A stretch of DNA of 64,000 nucleotides from JADZAI01 sp964390465 (GTDB lineage: Bacteria > Pseudomonadota > Alphaproteobacteria > Micropepsales > Micropepsaceae): assembly GCA_964390465.1 (NCBI GenBank), contig CAYMIJ010000012.1:9999-73998 (forward strand), given 5' to 3'. The notes beneath the pieces are model-generated. The model was not told where the DNA came from, searched no databases, and was given only the letters and a program-made list of their open reading frames with translations. Every line of letters starts with the position of its first letter. Position 1 is the stretch's first letter. Below, piece by piece: positions 1 to 8,371 of this stretch. Both the position numbers and the translations under genes were made by a program.

Positions 1-146
1 GGCGTCACGAACACACGCGCCTCGCTCACCGGCAGGCCGCGATCCGTCAGTGCACGGATCATCAGGCGCTGGAAATCCTGCGCCGCCTGCGCCTGCATCC
101 GCGCCGGGATTTCTTCCTGAAACAGCTCGATGAGAAGTTCGGCCAT
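1..146 (-). CDS. glyS: Glycine--tRNA ligase beta subunit, N-terminal fragment
   Basis: Only the first 48 or so codons are inside the window; the gene runs off the left edge. The start MAELLIELFQEEIPARMQ is the characteristic N-terminus of the bacterial GlyRS beta subunit, which pairs with GlyQ in the alpha2beta2 enzyme that charges tRNA-Gly in the cytoplasm. It starts 3 bases after the glyQ stop on the same strand, so the two are almost certainly cotranscribed and translationally coupled. Identification rests on this short N-terminus plus the glyQ neighbour. Confidence 0.93.
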   Translation of the reverse strand, partial: MAELLIELFQEEIPARMQAQAAQDFQRLMIRALTDRGLPVSEARVFVT

Positions 147-149
147 GGC

Positions 150-1103
150 TCAGCGCCCACCCGCATTGCGCCGGTCGGTACGGCCCTGCGGACTGTCCAT
201 CCACGCTTCGGCGCAGGCTTTGGCGAGCGCCCGCACCCGGCCGATATAGGCCTGACGCTCGGCCACCGAAATCACCCCGCGTGCATCCAGCAGGTTGAAG
301 GTGTGGCTGGCCTTGATCGTCTGTTCATAGGCGGGCAGCACATGACGCCATGCCGGAAAGTTCTCCCCCGCACGGCCCACGGGCGCTGCCAGCAAGGCGC
401 CGGCCTGTTCTTCGGCTTCCCTGAACTGGCGGAACAGCACGTCGGTGTTGGCGTGTTCGAAGTTGAAGCCCGACTGCTCCACCTCGTTCTGATGATAGAC
501 ATCGCCCCATGTCATATAGTCGGGCGAGTTCTGGTCGGTGGTGTTATAGGCAAGGTCGAAGCCATATTCGACGCCCTGCACATACATGGCCAGCCGTTCG
601 AGGCCATAGGTGATCTCGCCCGCCACCGGGTTGCAGTCGATGCCGCCGACCTGCTGGAAGTACGTGAACTGCGTCACTTCCATGCCATCGCACCACACTT
701 CCCAGCCCAGCCCCCAGGCGCCCAGCGTGGGGCTTTCCCAGTCGTCCTCGACAAAGCGGATGTCATGCACGTCGCGGCTGAGGCCAATCGCATCAAGACT
801 GCCCAGATACAGGTCCAGAATATTGTCGGGCGCCGGCTTCAAAATCACCTGAAACTGATAGTAACGCTGGAAGCGGTTGGGGTTCTCGCCATAGCGCCCG
901 TCGCCGGGGCGGCGCGAGGGCTGCACGAAGGCGGCCTTCCACGGTTTCGGCCCCAGCGCGCGCAGCGTCGTGGCGGGGTGAAAGGTGCCCGCGCCCATTT
1001 CCATGTCGTAAGGTTGCAAAATCACACAGCCCTGCTTTGCCCAATAGGCTTGCAGGGTCATGATGAGGCCTTGGTAAGACCGGTCGGGCAACGGGCTGGA
1101 CAT
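150..1103 (-). CDS. glyQ: Glycine--tRNA ligase alpha subunit
   Basis: 317 aa, the usual length for GlyQ (about 290-320). This catalytic subunit forms glycyl-adenylate and transfers glycine to tRNA-Gly together with GlyS. Family-typical segments are visible: LQAYWAKQGCVILQPYDME near residue 17, GAGTFHPATTLRALGP near 38, the FVQPSRRPGDGRYGENPNR block near 59, and GWEVWCDGMEVTQFTYFQQ near 133. The first ATG is used. glyS follows 3 bases downstream. A long open frame on the opposite strand is a codon-composition shadow. The call is secure. Confidence 0.98.
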   Translation of the reverse strand: MSSPLPDRSYQGLIMTLQAYWAKQGCVILQPYDMEMGAGTFHPATTLRALGPKPWKAAFVQPSRRPGDGRYGENPNRFQRYYQFQVILKPAPDNILDLYLGSLDAIGLSRDVHDIRFVEDDWESPTLGAWGLGWEVWCDGMEVTQFTYFQQVGGIDCNPVAGEITYGLERLAMYVQGVEYGFDLAYNTTDQNSPDYMTWGDVYHQNEVEQSGFNFEHANTDVLFRQFREAEEQAGALLAAPVGRAGENFPAWRHVLPAYEQTIKASHTFNLLDARGVISVAERQAYIGRVRALAKACAEAWMDSPQGRTDRRNAGGR

Positions 1104-1136
1104 GGTGTCAGGCTCTAACCGCCAGCCCGGAAGGGG

Positions 1137-1316
1137 TCAACCGCAGCTATGCGTGCCCGTGGGCGCATGGACGCCGCATCGCGGGCAGCGTTCCAGCGCG
1201 GTGGGCAGGCGGGCGGCGATATCGCGGCGGATCTGGTCCTGCACGGCGCGCTTGCGGCCATTCCACCACAAGGCGGCGGCCCCGACGATCACGGCTGTGA
1301 TGACCAGATATTTCAT
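1137..1316 (-). CDS. Small single-TM protein with CxxC near the C-terminus (PP0621-like)
   Basis: 59 aa. An N-terminal hydrophobic helix (residues 3-18) is followed by a basic stretch and a C-terminal cysteine cluster, CPRCGVHAPTGTHSCG, which could bind a metal. Layout and motif resemble the small PP0621 family of uncharacterised proteins; this is recall of the motif, not a search. The ATG overlaps the upstream methyltransferase stop in an ATGA junction, so it is probably translated from the same mRNA, and glyQ lies about 30 bases further downstream. Function is unknown. The frame, coupling and motif make it a real gene despite its size. Confidence 0.72.
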   Translation of the reverse strand: MKYLVITAVIVGAAALWWNGRKRAVQDQIRRDIAARLPTALERCPRCGVHAPTGTHSCG

Positions 1317-2053
1317 GACACTCTCAACGCCGCGCCGTTGCGCAGGATCGCCTCGGCCTCAGCGGTGAACTTACCATCCGCCCCGTGCAGCACCAGCCCG
1401 GCTTTCAGTGCGAAGGGCGCACGCGCGTTCAGCCGCCCCGCCACGACCACCCGCCTGGCCGCCTCGCCCGCACGCGGCCACAGGGGAAACACGCACACAC
1501 CCCCAAAGCCTTTCAGCGCGGCCAGCATGTCGGGCACGCGGTCAGCGGGGATGATCGCGGTCAGCATGCCCTTCGGCTTCAGAAAGGTCCGCGCGCATTT
1601 GCACCAGCGCGCCAGCGCTTCGCCGTCGGCGATATGGGCGGCGCGCTTGCCCTCATCGGGCGGGGCGTCATCGCGCCCTTCCACGAAGAAAGGCGGGTTC
1701 ATCATCACATGATCGAACCCCTGCACGCTCAGGCTTGTCGGCGGCTGCTCCACGCTGCCCGCGATGAAGCGCGCGCGCGCGGCCAGTCCGTTGCCCTCGG
1801 CATTGCGCGCCGCCATCGCCACAAGGTCCGCCTGAATCTCAAGCCCGGTCACATCGGCGTCGGCCACCCGCGCCGCCAGACACAGCGCCGCCACCCCTGC
1901 ACCGCTGCCCAGCTCCAGCACGGCGGCGCCGTCGGGCACGGCGGCGGCCAGCATCACGCTGTCGACGCCCGCCCGGAACCCGCGCGATGGTTGATGAAGC
2001 TGAAGTCGCCCGCCCAGAAAGGCGTCATGTGTTTCGTTGCCGGGCGCGCTCAT
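1313..2053 (-). CDS. tRNA1(Val) N6-adenine methyltransferase-like protein (TrmN6/YfiC family)
   Basis: 246 aa. A class I SAM-dependent methyltransferase: the SAM-binding motif I is VLELGSGAGVAALCLA (residues 45-60), an acidic ribose-contacting position follows in TGLEIQ (69-74), and the catalytic NPPFF motif of N6-adenine/amino methyltransferases is at 119-123. The closest family with this layout is TrmN6 (YfiC), which methylates A37 of tRNA1-Val in E. coli; the substrate here is inferred. It is joined by ATGA overlaps to the DUF2007 gene upstream and the small CxxC protein downstream, forming one translationally coupled unit. Confidence 0.85.
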   Translation of the reverse strand: MSAPGNETHDAFLGGRLQLHQPSRGFRAGVDSVMLAAAVPDGAAVLELGSGAGVAALCLAARVADADVTGLEIQADLVAMAARNAEGNGLAARARFIAGSVEQPPTSLSVQGFDHVMMNPPFFVEGRDDAPPDEGKRAAHIADGEALARWCKCARTFLKPKGMLTAIIPADRVPDMLAALKGFGGVCVFPLWPRAGEAARRVVVAGRLNARAPFALKAGLVLHGADGKFTAEAEAILRNGAALRVS

Positions 2054-2271
2054 ACGCCCCCTTCGACCGATTTCAGCGCGGCGTCCAGCGCCGCCTTCGC
2101 GCCTGCCGCGTCGTCTCCGGCCACCATCAGACGGCGCGGTATGGCGGCCACCGACCCGTCCAGCGCCGCCATATGGATGTCCATCAGGAACGGCTCATAG
2201 CCCGCATCGCGCAAGGCCGCCTCGGCGAACGACAACAGCACCGGATCATTGGCCCGCAACACTTCGATCAT
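2050..2271 (-). CDS. DUF2007 domain protein
   Basis: 73 aa. MIEVLRANDPVLLSFAEAAL followed by an AGYEPFLMD segment and a C-terminal IPRRLMVAGDDAAGAKAAL matches the small DUF2007 fold (annotated as putative signal transducing protein), whose role is unknown. In many Alphaproteobacteria this gene precedes the TrmN6-like methyltransferase, as here, where the stop overlaps the next start by 4 bases. The upstream side is the repeat-rich, gapped intergenic region, so the promoter may be partly lost in the gap. Confidence 0.85.
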   Translation of the reverse strand: MIEVLRANDPVLLSFAEAALRDAGYEPFLMDIHMAALDGSVAAIPRRLMVAGDDAAGAKAALDAALKSVEGGV

Positions 2272-2290
2272 GACGGCCGTTCCCTCACCC

Positions 2291-2362
2291 CTAAATCCTC
2301 ATGGCCGGGTGCGAAGCCTGCGAGAGCAGGTTCGCAAGAGCAATGACCCGGCCATCCAGCCT
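2291..2362. repeat. REP-like palindrome, left of the assembly gap
   Basis: Arms ATGGCCGGGT (2301-2310) and ACCCGGCCAT (2346-2355) form a 10-bp stem. Inside it a second imperfect stem pairs GCGAAGCCTGC with GCAGGTTCGC around a GAGA loop. It is flanked by AAATCCTC and CCAGCCT, which recur around the palindrome at 2512-2534 beyond the Ns. No gene is seen here. This is an intergenic palindromic repeat of the kind scattered through many alphaproteobacterial chromosomes. Confidence 0.75.
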
Positions 2363-2462
2363 NNNNNNNNNNNNNNNNNNNNNNNNNNNNNNNNNNNNNN
2401 NNNNNNNNNNNNNNNNNNNNNNNNNNNNNNNNNNNNNNNNNNNNNNNNNNNNNNNNNNNNNN
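2363..2462. other. Assembly gap of 100 Ns
   Basis: Exactly 100 Ns, the conventional length for a gap of unknown size. The sequence on both sides contains near-identical palindromic repeat units, which explains the assembly break. The real distance and content between glyQ-side and ispB-side sequence are unknown; more repeat copies or a missing segment are possible. Confidence 0.98.
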
Positions 2463-2497
2463 TTTTCGACTGGCGGCATCGCCTCCCCGCTCTGATC

Positions 2498-2590
2498 CCT
2501 AATAAATCCTCATGGCCGGGCATGACCCGGCCATCCAGCCTAGTTCCCAAACGCGCACTGGATGGCCGCCTCAAGGGCGGCCATGAGGAA
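2498..2590. repeat. Two REP-like palindromes, right of the assembly gap
   Basis: First palindrome: ATGGCCGGG (2512-2520), loop CATGA, CCCGGCCAT (2526-2534), with the same AAATCCTC and CCAGCCT flanks as the copy left of the gap. Second: ATGGCCGCC (2562-2570), loop TCAAG, GGCGGCCAT (2576-2584), preceded by CACTGG and followed by GAGG. Shared ends with different cores suggest members of one repeat family. The rest of the stretch up to 2736 shows no convincing gene. Confidence 0.75.
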
Positions 2591-2736
2591 GAACTGTTGT
2601 GCCAGACCCTGCAACCTATCACCCCACCCGCCATGCCCGCACAGACATGCCATCCACGCCTTGCTTTCACCCTCCCATTCCCCCCGTAAATCGGCTATCG
2701 GGCGATGGGTAAACTGCCCATACCGGGGAAATCACC

Positions 2737-3753
2737 TTGAGCGCTGCCGCACTCGCCAAACCACCCGCCGCCTCGCGTGATGCGCTGGATCATCTGATTG
2801 ATCTGGTCGCCGCCGATATGGAGGCGGTGAACGCCACCATCACGGCCCGCATGGAAAGCGATGTGCCGATGATCCCGGCGCTGGCGGGCCATCTCATCCA
2901 GTCGGGCGGCAAGCGTCTGCGCCCCATTCTCACACTGGCGGCGGCGGGGCTGTGCGGCGTTCAGGGCACCGATCACATCAAGCTGGCGACGGCGGTGGAG
3001 TTCATCCACACCGCCACGCTGCTGCATGATGACGTGGTCGATAATTCCGATCTGCGCCGGGGCCGCAAGGCCGCTCACATGATCTGGGGCAATCCGGCCA
3101 GCGTGCTGGTGGGCGACTTTCTGTATTCGCGCTCGTTTCAGCTCATGGTCGAAACCGGCTCGGCTGAGATTCTGGGCGTGCTGGCCAATGCTTCGGCGGT
3201 GATTGCCGAAGGCGAGGTGATGCAGCTGGCCGCGGCCAAGAACCTCGAAACCACCGAAGAAACCTATCTGGCAGTCATCGCGGCCAAGACGGCGGCACTG
3301 TTCGCGGCGGCGGCGGAAGTCGGCGCGATGGCGGCGCACGCTTCGGCGGAACAGGTGCAGGCGCTCGCCAGCTATGGCCGGGCCATCGGCGTCGCCTTTC
3401 AGCTGGTTGACGATGCGCTCGATTATGACGCGGCATCGGCCACCATCGGCAAGAATGCGGGCGATGATTTCCGCGAAGGAAAAATCACGCTGCCGGTCAT
3501 CCTCGCTTATGTGCGCGGCGCGGCGGATGAACAGGCTTTCTGGAAGCGGGTCGTTTCCGAAGGCCAGCAGCGGCCCGAGGATTTCGATGCGGCGGTTGAA
3601 CTGGTGCGTCTGCGCGAGGCGATTGAAGACACGCTGAAGCGCGCGGCCACCTATGCCGATGCCGCCAAGGCGGCGCTCGCCATTTTCCCTGATGGCCCTT
3701 ATCGGCAGGCGCTTCTGGCGCTCGCCGATTTCTGCGTGCAGCGGGCCTATTGA
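2737..3753 (+). CDS. ispB: Polyprenyl diphosphate synthase (octaprenyl-type, IspB-like)
   Basis: 338 aa, the usual length for long-chain trans-polyprenyl synthases that elongate FPP with IPP to make the ubiquinone side chain. The first aspartate-rich motif is LLHDDVVDNSD (DDVVD at 98-102) and the second is LVDDALDY (225-229); SGGKRLRPIL (56-65) binds the diphosphate. The start is TTG with GGGGAA 7 bases upstream; the next ATG would remove conserved N-terminal helix. Chain length (C45-C50) is inferred. The M15 peptidase gene begins directly after the stop codon. Confidence 0.94.
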   Translation: MSAAALAKPPAASRDALDHLIDLVAADMEAVNATITARMESDVPMIPALAGHLIQSGGKRLRPILTLAAAGLCGVQGTDHIKLATAVEFIHTATLLHDDVVDNSDLRRGRKAAHMIWGNPASVLVGDFLYSRSFQLMVETGSAEILGVLANASAVIAEGEVMQLAAAKNLETTEETYLAVIAAKTAALFAAAAEVGAMAAHASAEQVQALASYGRAIGVAFQLVDDALDYDAASATIGKNAGDDFREGKITLPVILAYVRGAADEQAFWKRVVSEGQQRPEDFDAAVELVRLREAIEDTLKRAATYADAAKAALAIFPDGPYRQALLALADFCVQRAY

Positions 3754-4599
3754 ATGGGGCGCGCGGCGCTGGTGGCGGTGGCCTGTGCCGCGCTGCTGGC
3801 CTCAGCCCTTTCAGCGGCGGCCCTTGGCTGTATCGCCGCGCCCAAGCCCGGCCATCCCTCGCTCACCGCTCTGCCCGACAGTTACTGGCGCGGTCTGGCC
3901 GAATGGGCAGACCTTGAACCGGCCGAGCGCGACCTGCTCGCCCGCGCCTCCATCGTGCAACGCAACCGCAAGACCATGAATGGCCGCCCCTTCAGCAGCG
4001 AAGTGCCCGGCAATCTGGCGAAGGTGCCCGGCTATCCGGAACGTCTGTTCGTGAAGGACGGCGCTGAAAAACTCTCTGCCCTCATCGACGCGGTTTCAGT
4101 GCATCTCAAAAACGCGGATCCCGGCGGGCTGCTGAAACTCGGCAACACGTTTCGCGGTTACGACGAACAGCGCGTGGCATGGGCAAAAAATCTGGAACGC
4201 TATTTCCTTGATGCGAAGGCTGACCTTGCCGTGCATCTGAAGGATGGCCGCTATTCAGACGACGCGGTGTGTGCGCTGGCGGCGACCATCAATGCCCGTT
4301 ACGCCTTTCCGGGCTATTCCAATCATCAGTCGGGCAAGGCCATCGACTTCCACACCCGCCACGGCAAAGACGGGCCGCTGCTCGACGCCGTCACCTCCGA
4401 TGCGCCGGTCGGCGATACGGGCAAAAGCGTGAAGCAGCTGTGGTGTGAAAGCCCGATCTTCGTGTGGCTGCATCTGCACGCGCGCGACTACGGCTTTGTG
4501 CAGGCCCCGATTGATGAGCCGTGGCACTGGGAATACGACCCCGCCGCCGCCCGCAATCCGGAGCGGGCGGGGTTCGTCGCGCCCAGCTGCCGGAAATAG
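3754..4599 (+). CDS. M15-family D-Ala-D-Ala carboxypeptidase-like peptidase
   Basis: 281 aa, exported by an N-terminal signal sequence (about residues 1-25). The zinc-peptidase motifs of the M15B/VanY group are present: SNHQSGKAIDFH (189-200), giving H191 and D198 as zinc ligands, and EPWHWEY (255-261), with catalytic Glu and third ligand H258. Such enzymes trim D-Ala from peptidoglycan stem peptides in the periplasm. The ATG immediately follows the ispB TGA with no spacer, so it may be translated by reinitiation. Substrate preference cannot be read from the sequence. Confidence 0.85.
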   Translation: MGRAALVAVACAALLASALSAAALGCIAAPKPGHPSLTALPDSYWRGLAEWADLEPAERDLLARASIVQRNRKTMNGRPFSSEVPGNLAKVPGYPERLFVKDGAEKLSALIDAVSVHLKNADPGGLLKLGNTFRGYDEQRVAWAKNLERYFLDAKADLAVHLKDGRYSDDAVCALAATINARYAFPGYSNHQSGKAIDFHTRHGKDGPLLDAVTSDAPVGDTGKSVKQLWCESPIFVWLHLHARDYGFVQAPIDEPWHWEYDPAAARNPERAGFVAPSCRK

Positions 4600-4621
4600 C
4601 GGTCAGGCGTCCTTTGGCCTG

Positions 4622-5068
4622 TTACGGATAGATCATCGAAATGGTTTCGGCGATGCAGGCCGGGCGGTCCTTGCCTTCGATCTCGATGGTCACTTCGTTG
4701 ATCATCTGCAACCCGCCGCCTTTGGGCTCGATCGACAGCAGTTTCTGTTTCGCGCGCACCTTGCTGCCCACCGGCACCATGTTGGTGAAGCGCACCTTGT
4801 TCGAGCCATAGTTGATGCCGCGGCTGACACCTTCGATGCTCAGAATCTGCGAGCCGAGCCAGGGAATCAGCGAAAGGGTCAGATAGCCGTGCGCGATCGT
4901 CCCGCCCAGAAACTGCGTCGCTTTTTCGACATCCACATGAATCCACTGGAAATCACCCGTCGCTTCCGCAAACGTATTCACCCGCTCCTGCGTGATCTCG
5001 ACCCATTCGCTGGCGCCGAGTTCCTCGCCCACATGCTTGGCGATGTCGTTGTAATGAATCTTCTTCAT
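4622..5068 (-). CDS. MaoC-like (R)-specific enoyl-CoA hydratase
   Basis: 148 aa hot-dog-fold hydratase. The hydratase-2 motif is ATGDFQWIHVDVEKA (residues 36-50), giving the catalytic pair D39 and H44, followed by FLGGTIAHGYLTLSLIPW (53-70), which lines the acyl pocket. It hydrates trans-2-enoyl-CoA to the (R)-3-hydroxyacyl-CoA. It is the last gene of a minus-strand run after chaC (ATGA overlap) and an acyl-CoA synthetase, opposite a crotonase and a flavin monooxygenase, so a role in degrading a carboxylic acid or lipid substrate is likely. The substrate is not evident. Confidence 0.88.
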   Translation of the reverse strand: MKKIHYNDIAKHVGEELGASEWVEITQERVNTFAEATGDFQWIHVDVEKATQFLGGTIAHGYLTLSLIPWLGSQILSIEGVSRGINYGSNKVRFTNMVPVGSKVRAKQKLLSIEPKGGGLQMINEVTIEIEGKDRPACIAETISMIYP

Positions 5069-5802
5069 GAAGGTATGCCTTCCTCTCCAGTGAGTTGCGT
5101 GACAGCCAGGAATAAAGCCTCGATATAGGGATCTGTCACGCCCATACGTTCAAGTTCTGCGTGACAGCGATAAAGATAATCGCGATTGGTGCCCGTCTGC
5201 CCCTGCGCCAGGGCAATACGCGCGGCCTGTTGGTCAGGCGTCAGGTCAGCTTCGCAACGCGGATGTGCGGGGTTGATGACGAATGTGAAGGCGCGCACCG
5301 TGCCGCCATTTGTTTCGGCATCCAGCCATGTCGGCACATAGGCGCCGGACATCATTTCACGCATCCACAGAATGGATGTCTCACTTTCCACATCCGCCGC
5401 AACAATCCTGTGAACAGCGCCGGTCAAAGCCCCGCCCGGCTGGATGGCCAGCATCAGGCCGGGGCGTTCCGGCGTCGCCCGGCCCAGAGGCAGGGTCAGG
5501 CAGAAATTGCGGCGATACCCCGTCACATGGGCCGCGCGGCTCTCAACCACACGGATCGCCGGGTTCCACATCAGCGAACCATATCCGAACACCCACAGAT
5601 CAGCGCCTGCCGGGTGTGCCGCAAGCAGCGCCCTCCGCGAGGCTTCCCGTTGTTCCTCGGTGAGAAAGGTATAGCCGCCCGCTTCCTGCACCCGCTTCAT
5701 CAGGGCGGCGAGATTTTCAGGCGTGAAATCTTCGCGCCGCAACAATCCGTTGGCGTCGCGCGTGAAAGCAGGCGACGGCGCCTCAGACGATGCGGCTGTC
5801 AC
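5065..5802 (-). CDS. chaC: Gamma-glutamylcyclotransferase, ChaC family
   Basis: 245 aa. The defining WVFGYGSLMWNP (70-81) forms the substrate loop of ChaC proteins, and the acidic LWMREM at about 145-150 contains the likely catalytic Glu149. ChaC enzymes cleave glutathione to 5-oxoproline and Cys-Gly in the cytoplasm. The start overlaps the end of the acyl-CoA synthetase gene by 20 bases and the stop overlaps the MaoC start (ATGA), so it sits inside one transcript. Its presence in a fatty-acid type operon is unusual; it may help remove glutathione adducts or simply be cotranscribed. Confidence 0.9.
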   Translation of the reverse strand: MTAASSEAPSPAFTRDANGLLRREDFTPENLAALMKRVQEAGGYTFLTEEQREASRRALLAAHPAGADLWVFGYGSLMWNPAIRVVESRAAHVTGYRRNFCLTLPLGRATPERPGLMLAIQPGGALTGAVHRIVAADVESETSILWMREMMSGAYVPTWLDAETNGGTVRAFTFVINPAHPRCEADLTPDQQAARIALAQGQTGTNRDYLYRCHAELERMGVTDPYIEALFLAVTQLTGEEGIPS

Positions 5803-7324
5803 GCTTGCCCCAATACTGATCGCGGATCAGACGCTTGTAGAGTTTGCCGGTGGGATGGCGCGGCAACTCGGCCATGAAGTCAATCGAGCGCGGGCACTTG
5901 ATGTGGCTGAGATGCTTGCGCGCATACTCCATCAACTCGGCGGCAAATTCGTCCGTCGCATCGGCCCAGTTGACGGGCTGCACCACGGCCTTCACCTCCT
6001 CGCCGAAATCCTCATTCGGCACGCCGACCACCGCGACGTCCTGCACTCTGGGGTGGCCGATCAGTACATTCTCGGTTTCCTGCGGATAGATGTTCACACC
6101 GCCCGAAATAATCATGAAGGCCTTGCGGTCTGTGAGATACAGGAAACCGTCGCCATCCAGCTTGCCGACATCGCCCAATGTCGACCAGCCTTTTGGGTTG
6201 CGGCTTTCCGCCGTCTTTTCCGGCGCATTGTGATACTGGAACTCAGGCCCGCCCTCGAAATAGACGACACCTTCCTCGCCCAGCGGAACGTCCTCGCCGT
6301 CCTCTCCGACGATATGCAGCACACCCAGCACCGCACGTCCGACCGTGCCGGGATGGGTCAGCCAGTCGTGGCTGTTCGTATAGACGAAGCCGTTGCCCTC
6401 GGTACCGGCATAGTATTCGTGAATGATCGGTCCCCACCAGTCGATCATCTTCCGTTTCACGTCAGCCGGGCACGGGGCCGCAGCATGGATGGCACATTGC
6501 AGCGACGAAAGATCGTGCCTGGTGCGCGCCTCGCCCGGCATCTTCAGCATACGGACGAACATGGTCGGCACGAGCTGGGTGTGCGTCACCTTGTATTTCT
6601 CGATGGCGGCCAGGAAGCCTTCCGGGTCGAAATGCTCCATGACGATCACTGTCCCGCCGTAACGCTGCACCGACATGCAATAGCGCAGCGGCGCGGCATG
6701 ATAGAGCGGCGCGGGCGACAGATAGGTCATGTCCGGCTTGAAGCCGAACAATGCCTGGGTCAGCCCGAACAGATTGCCCGCATCCTCGATGGGCAGTCCG
6801 GTCAGCGGCACCTTCACGCCCTTGGGCCGCCCGGTGGTGCCGGACGAATAGAGCATGTCGCCCCCCGCCGTCTCATCGGCGATGCGGGTGGTTGGCTGAG
6901 CATCGAGCGCTGCCTCAAGGCTGACAAAGGGCGCAGTCGCACCATTTGTCATATAGAGCTTCACGCTAGGCATCAGCGATGCTGCTTCAAGCGCGACATT
7001 CGACATCGCCTGCGAGGTGATGAGAATTTTCGCGCCGCTGTCTTTCACAATGTAGTCCACCTCTCCGGCCGTCAGGCGCGACGAGATGCATGTGTAATAA
7101 AGCCCAGCCCGCTGCGCTGCCCAGCATATGGGCAGATAGTGGCGGTTGTTCTCCATGAAGATCGCGATGACATCGCCAGACTTCAACCCCAGAGACCGGA
7201 ACAGCTGCGCACCCTGATTTGAGCGCGCCTCCAGCTCGCCATATGTCATCTGCTCGCCACTGGCGGCCATGATGAAGGCCGGCTTACCGGGTTGGGTGCG
7301 CGCGTGAACTGTTGGATGAGTCAT
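5783..7324 (-). CDS. AMP-forming acyl-CoA synthetase
   Basis: 513 aa ANL-superfamily ligase that activates a carboxylic acid to acyl-AMP and then acyl-CoA. The P-loop-like motif YSSGTTGRPKGVK lies at 159-171; YYAGTEGNGF is the A5 motif; STLGDVGKLDGDGFLYLTDR is the A7-A8 hinge region; and HPTGKLYKR near the C-terminus carries the catalytic lysine. Similarity is greatest to FadD-like and steroid/terpenoid acid ligases of Alphaproteobacteria and Actinobacteria; the acid used is not determinable. It leads the minus-strand run into chaC and maoC. The 128 bases before the divergent crotonase gene should hold both promoters. Confidence 0.92.
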   Translation of the reverse strand: MTHPTVHARTQPGKPAFIMAASGEQMTYGELEARSNQGAQLFRSLGLKSGDVIAIFMENNRHYLPICWAAQRAGLYYTCISSRLTAGEVDYIVKDSGAKILITSQAMSNVALEAASLMPSVKLYMTNGATAPFVSLEAALDAQPTTRIADETAGGDMLYSSGTTGRPKGVKVPLTGLPIEDAGNLFGLTQALFGFKPDMTYLSPAPLYHAAPLRYCMSVQRYGGTVIVMEHFDPEGFLAAIEKYKVTHTQLVPTMFVRMLKMPGEARTRHDLSSLQCAIHAAAPCPADVKRKMIDWWGPIIHEYYAGTEGNGFVYTNSHDWLTHPGTVGRAVLGVLHIVGEDGEDVPLGEEGVVYFEGGPEFQYHNAPEKTAESRNPKGWSTLGDVGKLDGDGFLYLTDRKAFMIISGGVNIYPQETENVLIGHPRVQDVAVVGVPNEDFGEEVKAVVQPVNWADATDEFAAELMEYARKHLSHIKCPRSIDFMAELPRHPTGKLYKRLIRDQYWGKRDSRIV

Positions 7325-7452
7325 GGCGTTTCCTGAAATATCATGATGGGTCGAGCGTAGGACAGCGCCGGGCCGCCGTCAAAAAAATCGGCGCTCGCCT
7401 TTTGCGTCAAGTCAAAGCTAGGATGGCGCATCAAGCTATGGAGATCGACCAC

Positions 7453-8355
7453 ATGGACTACAAGGAAATCACCTATGACGTTGCGGAAAAGATCGCGACG
7501 ATCACCCTGCACCGCCCGGAAAAAATGAACGCCTTTACGGGCGTCATGATGGCCGAAATGATCGACGCCTTTGACCGCGCCAACAAGGATGACGGGGTGG
7601 GTGCCATCATTGTCACGGGCGCGGGCAAAGCCTTCTGCGCAGGTGCTGACCTTTCCCAGGGCGCAAAAACATTCGACTATGACGCACGCTCTGACCGGCC
7701 AGAGAAAGCCGGGGCTGTGAACGCCGATGGCAGCATTGACTGGTCGAATGACGGCGTGCGCGATGGCGGTGGCCGCGTGACGCTGAAAATCTTTGAAAGC
7801 CTCAAACCGGTGATCGGCGCGATCAATGGCGCAGCGGTCGGCATCGGAGCCACCATGCAGCTGCCGATGGATATCCGCATCGCCTCGGAAACGGCGCGCT
7901 ACGGATTTGTCTTTGCCCGGCGCGGCATCGTGCCCGAAGCGTGTTCGTCCTATTTCCTGCCACGCATTGTTGGCATCTCGACCGCGATGGAATGGTGCGC
8001 CACGGGCCGCATTTTCGACGCCAGGGAGGCGCGCGAACGCGGCCTCGTCACCCATCTTGTGAAGCCGGAAGAACTCATCCCCTATGCCCGCGCACTGGCC
8101 CGCGAGATCATCGACAACACCGCGCCGGTTTCGGTCGCGCTGACCCGTCAGATGCTGTGGCGTATGCTGGGGGCCGATCATCCGATGGAGGCGCACAAGA
8201 TCGACAGCCGCGCCATTTTCGCGCGCGGTCGTCAGGGCGATGCGCGCGAAGGCGTCGTGTCATTCCTTGAAAAGCGTCCGCCGGTCTATCCCAACAAGGT
8301 TTCAACCGACATGCCGGAGTTCTTCCCATGGTGGGAGGATCGTCCTTACAAGTAA
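7453..8355 (+). CDS. Enoyl-CoA hydratase/isomerase (crotonase family)
   Basis: 300 aa. IVTGAGKAFCAGADLS forms the oxyanion-hole segment, and AAVGIGATMQLPMDIRIA followed by FVFARRGIVPEACSSYFLPR is the second family block; E of the PEACSS segment is the usual catalytic glutamate position. The enzyme hydrates or isomerises enoyl-CoA. The ATG chosen has GGAG 9 bases upstream; two further in-frame ATGs lie 15 and 30 bases earlier. It is transcribed divergently from the acyl-CoA synthetase and 16 bases before the flavin monooxygenase. At 300 aa it is slightly longer than a standard crotonase because of an insertion after the GADLS motif. Confidence 0.92.
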   Translation: MDYKEITYDVAEKIATITLHRPEKMNAFTGVMMAEMIDAFDRANKDDGVGAIIVTGAGKAFCAGADLSQGAKTFDYDARSDRPEKAGAVNADGSIDWSNDGVRDGGGRVTLKIFESLKPVIGAINGAAVGIGATMQLPMDIRIASETARYGFVFARRGIVPEACSSYFLPRIVGISTAMEWCATGRIFDAREARERGLVTHLVKPEELIPYARALAREIIDNTAPVSVALTRQMLWRMLGADHPMEAHKIDSRAIFARGRQGDAREGVVSFLEKRPPVYPNKVSTDMPEFFPWWEDRPYK

Positions 8356-8371
8356 AATCGGCGAGGTGTGA

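Noticed and set aside
303..1118. 271-codon open frame opposite glyQ
   Set aside because: It is complementary to a certain gene; GC-rich codon bias leaves long antisense frames open. Its translation resembles no family.
5723..7222. 499-codon open frame opposite the acyl-CoA synthetase
   Set aside because: Antisense shadow of a gene with all ANL motifs; no ribosome binding site or recognised domain.
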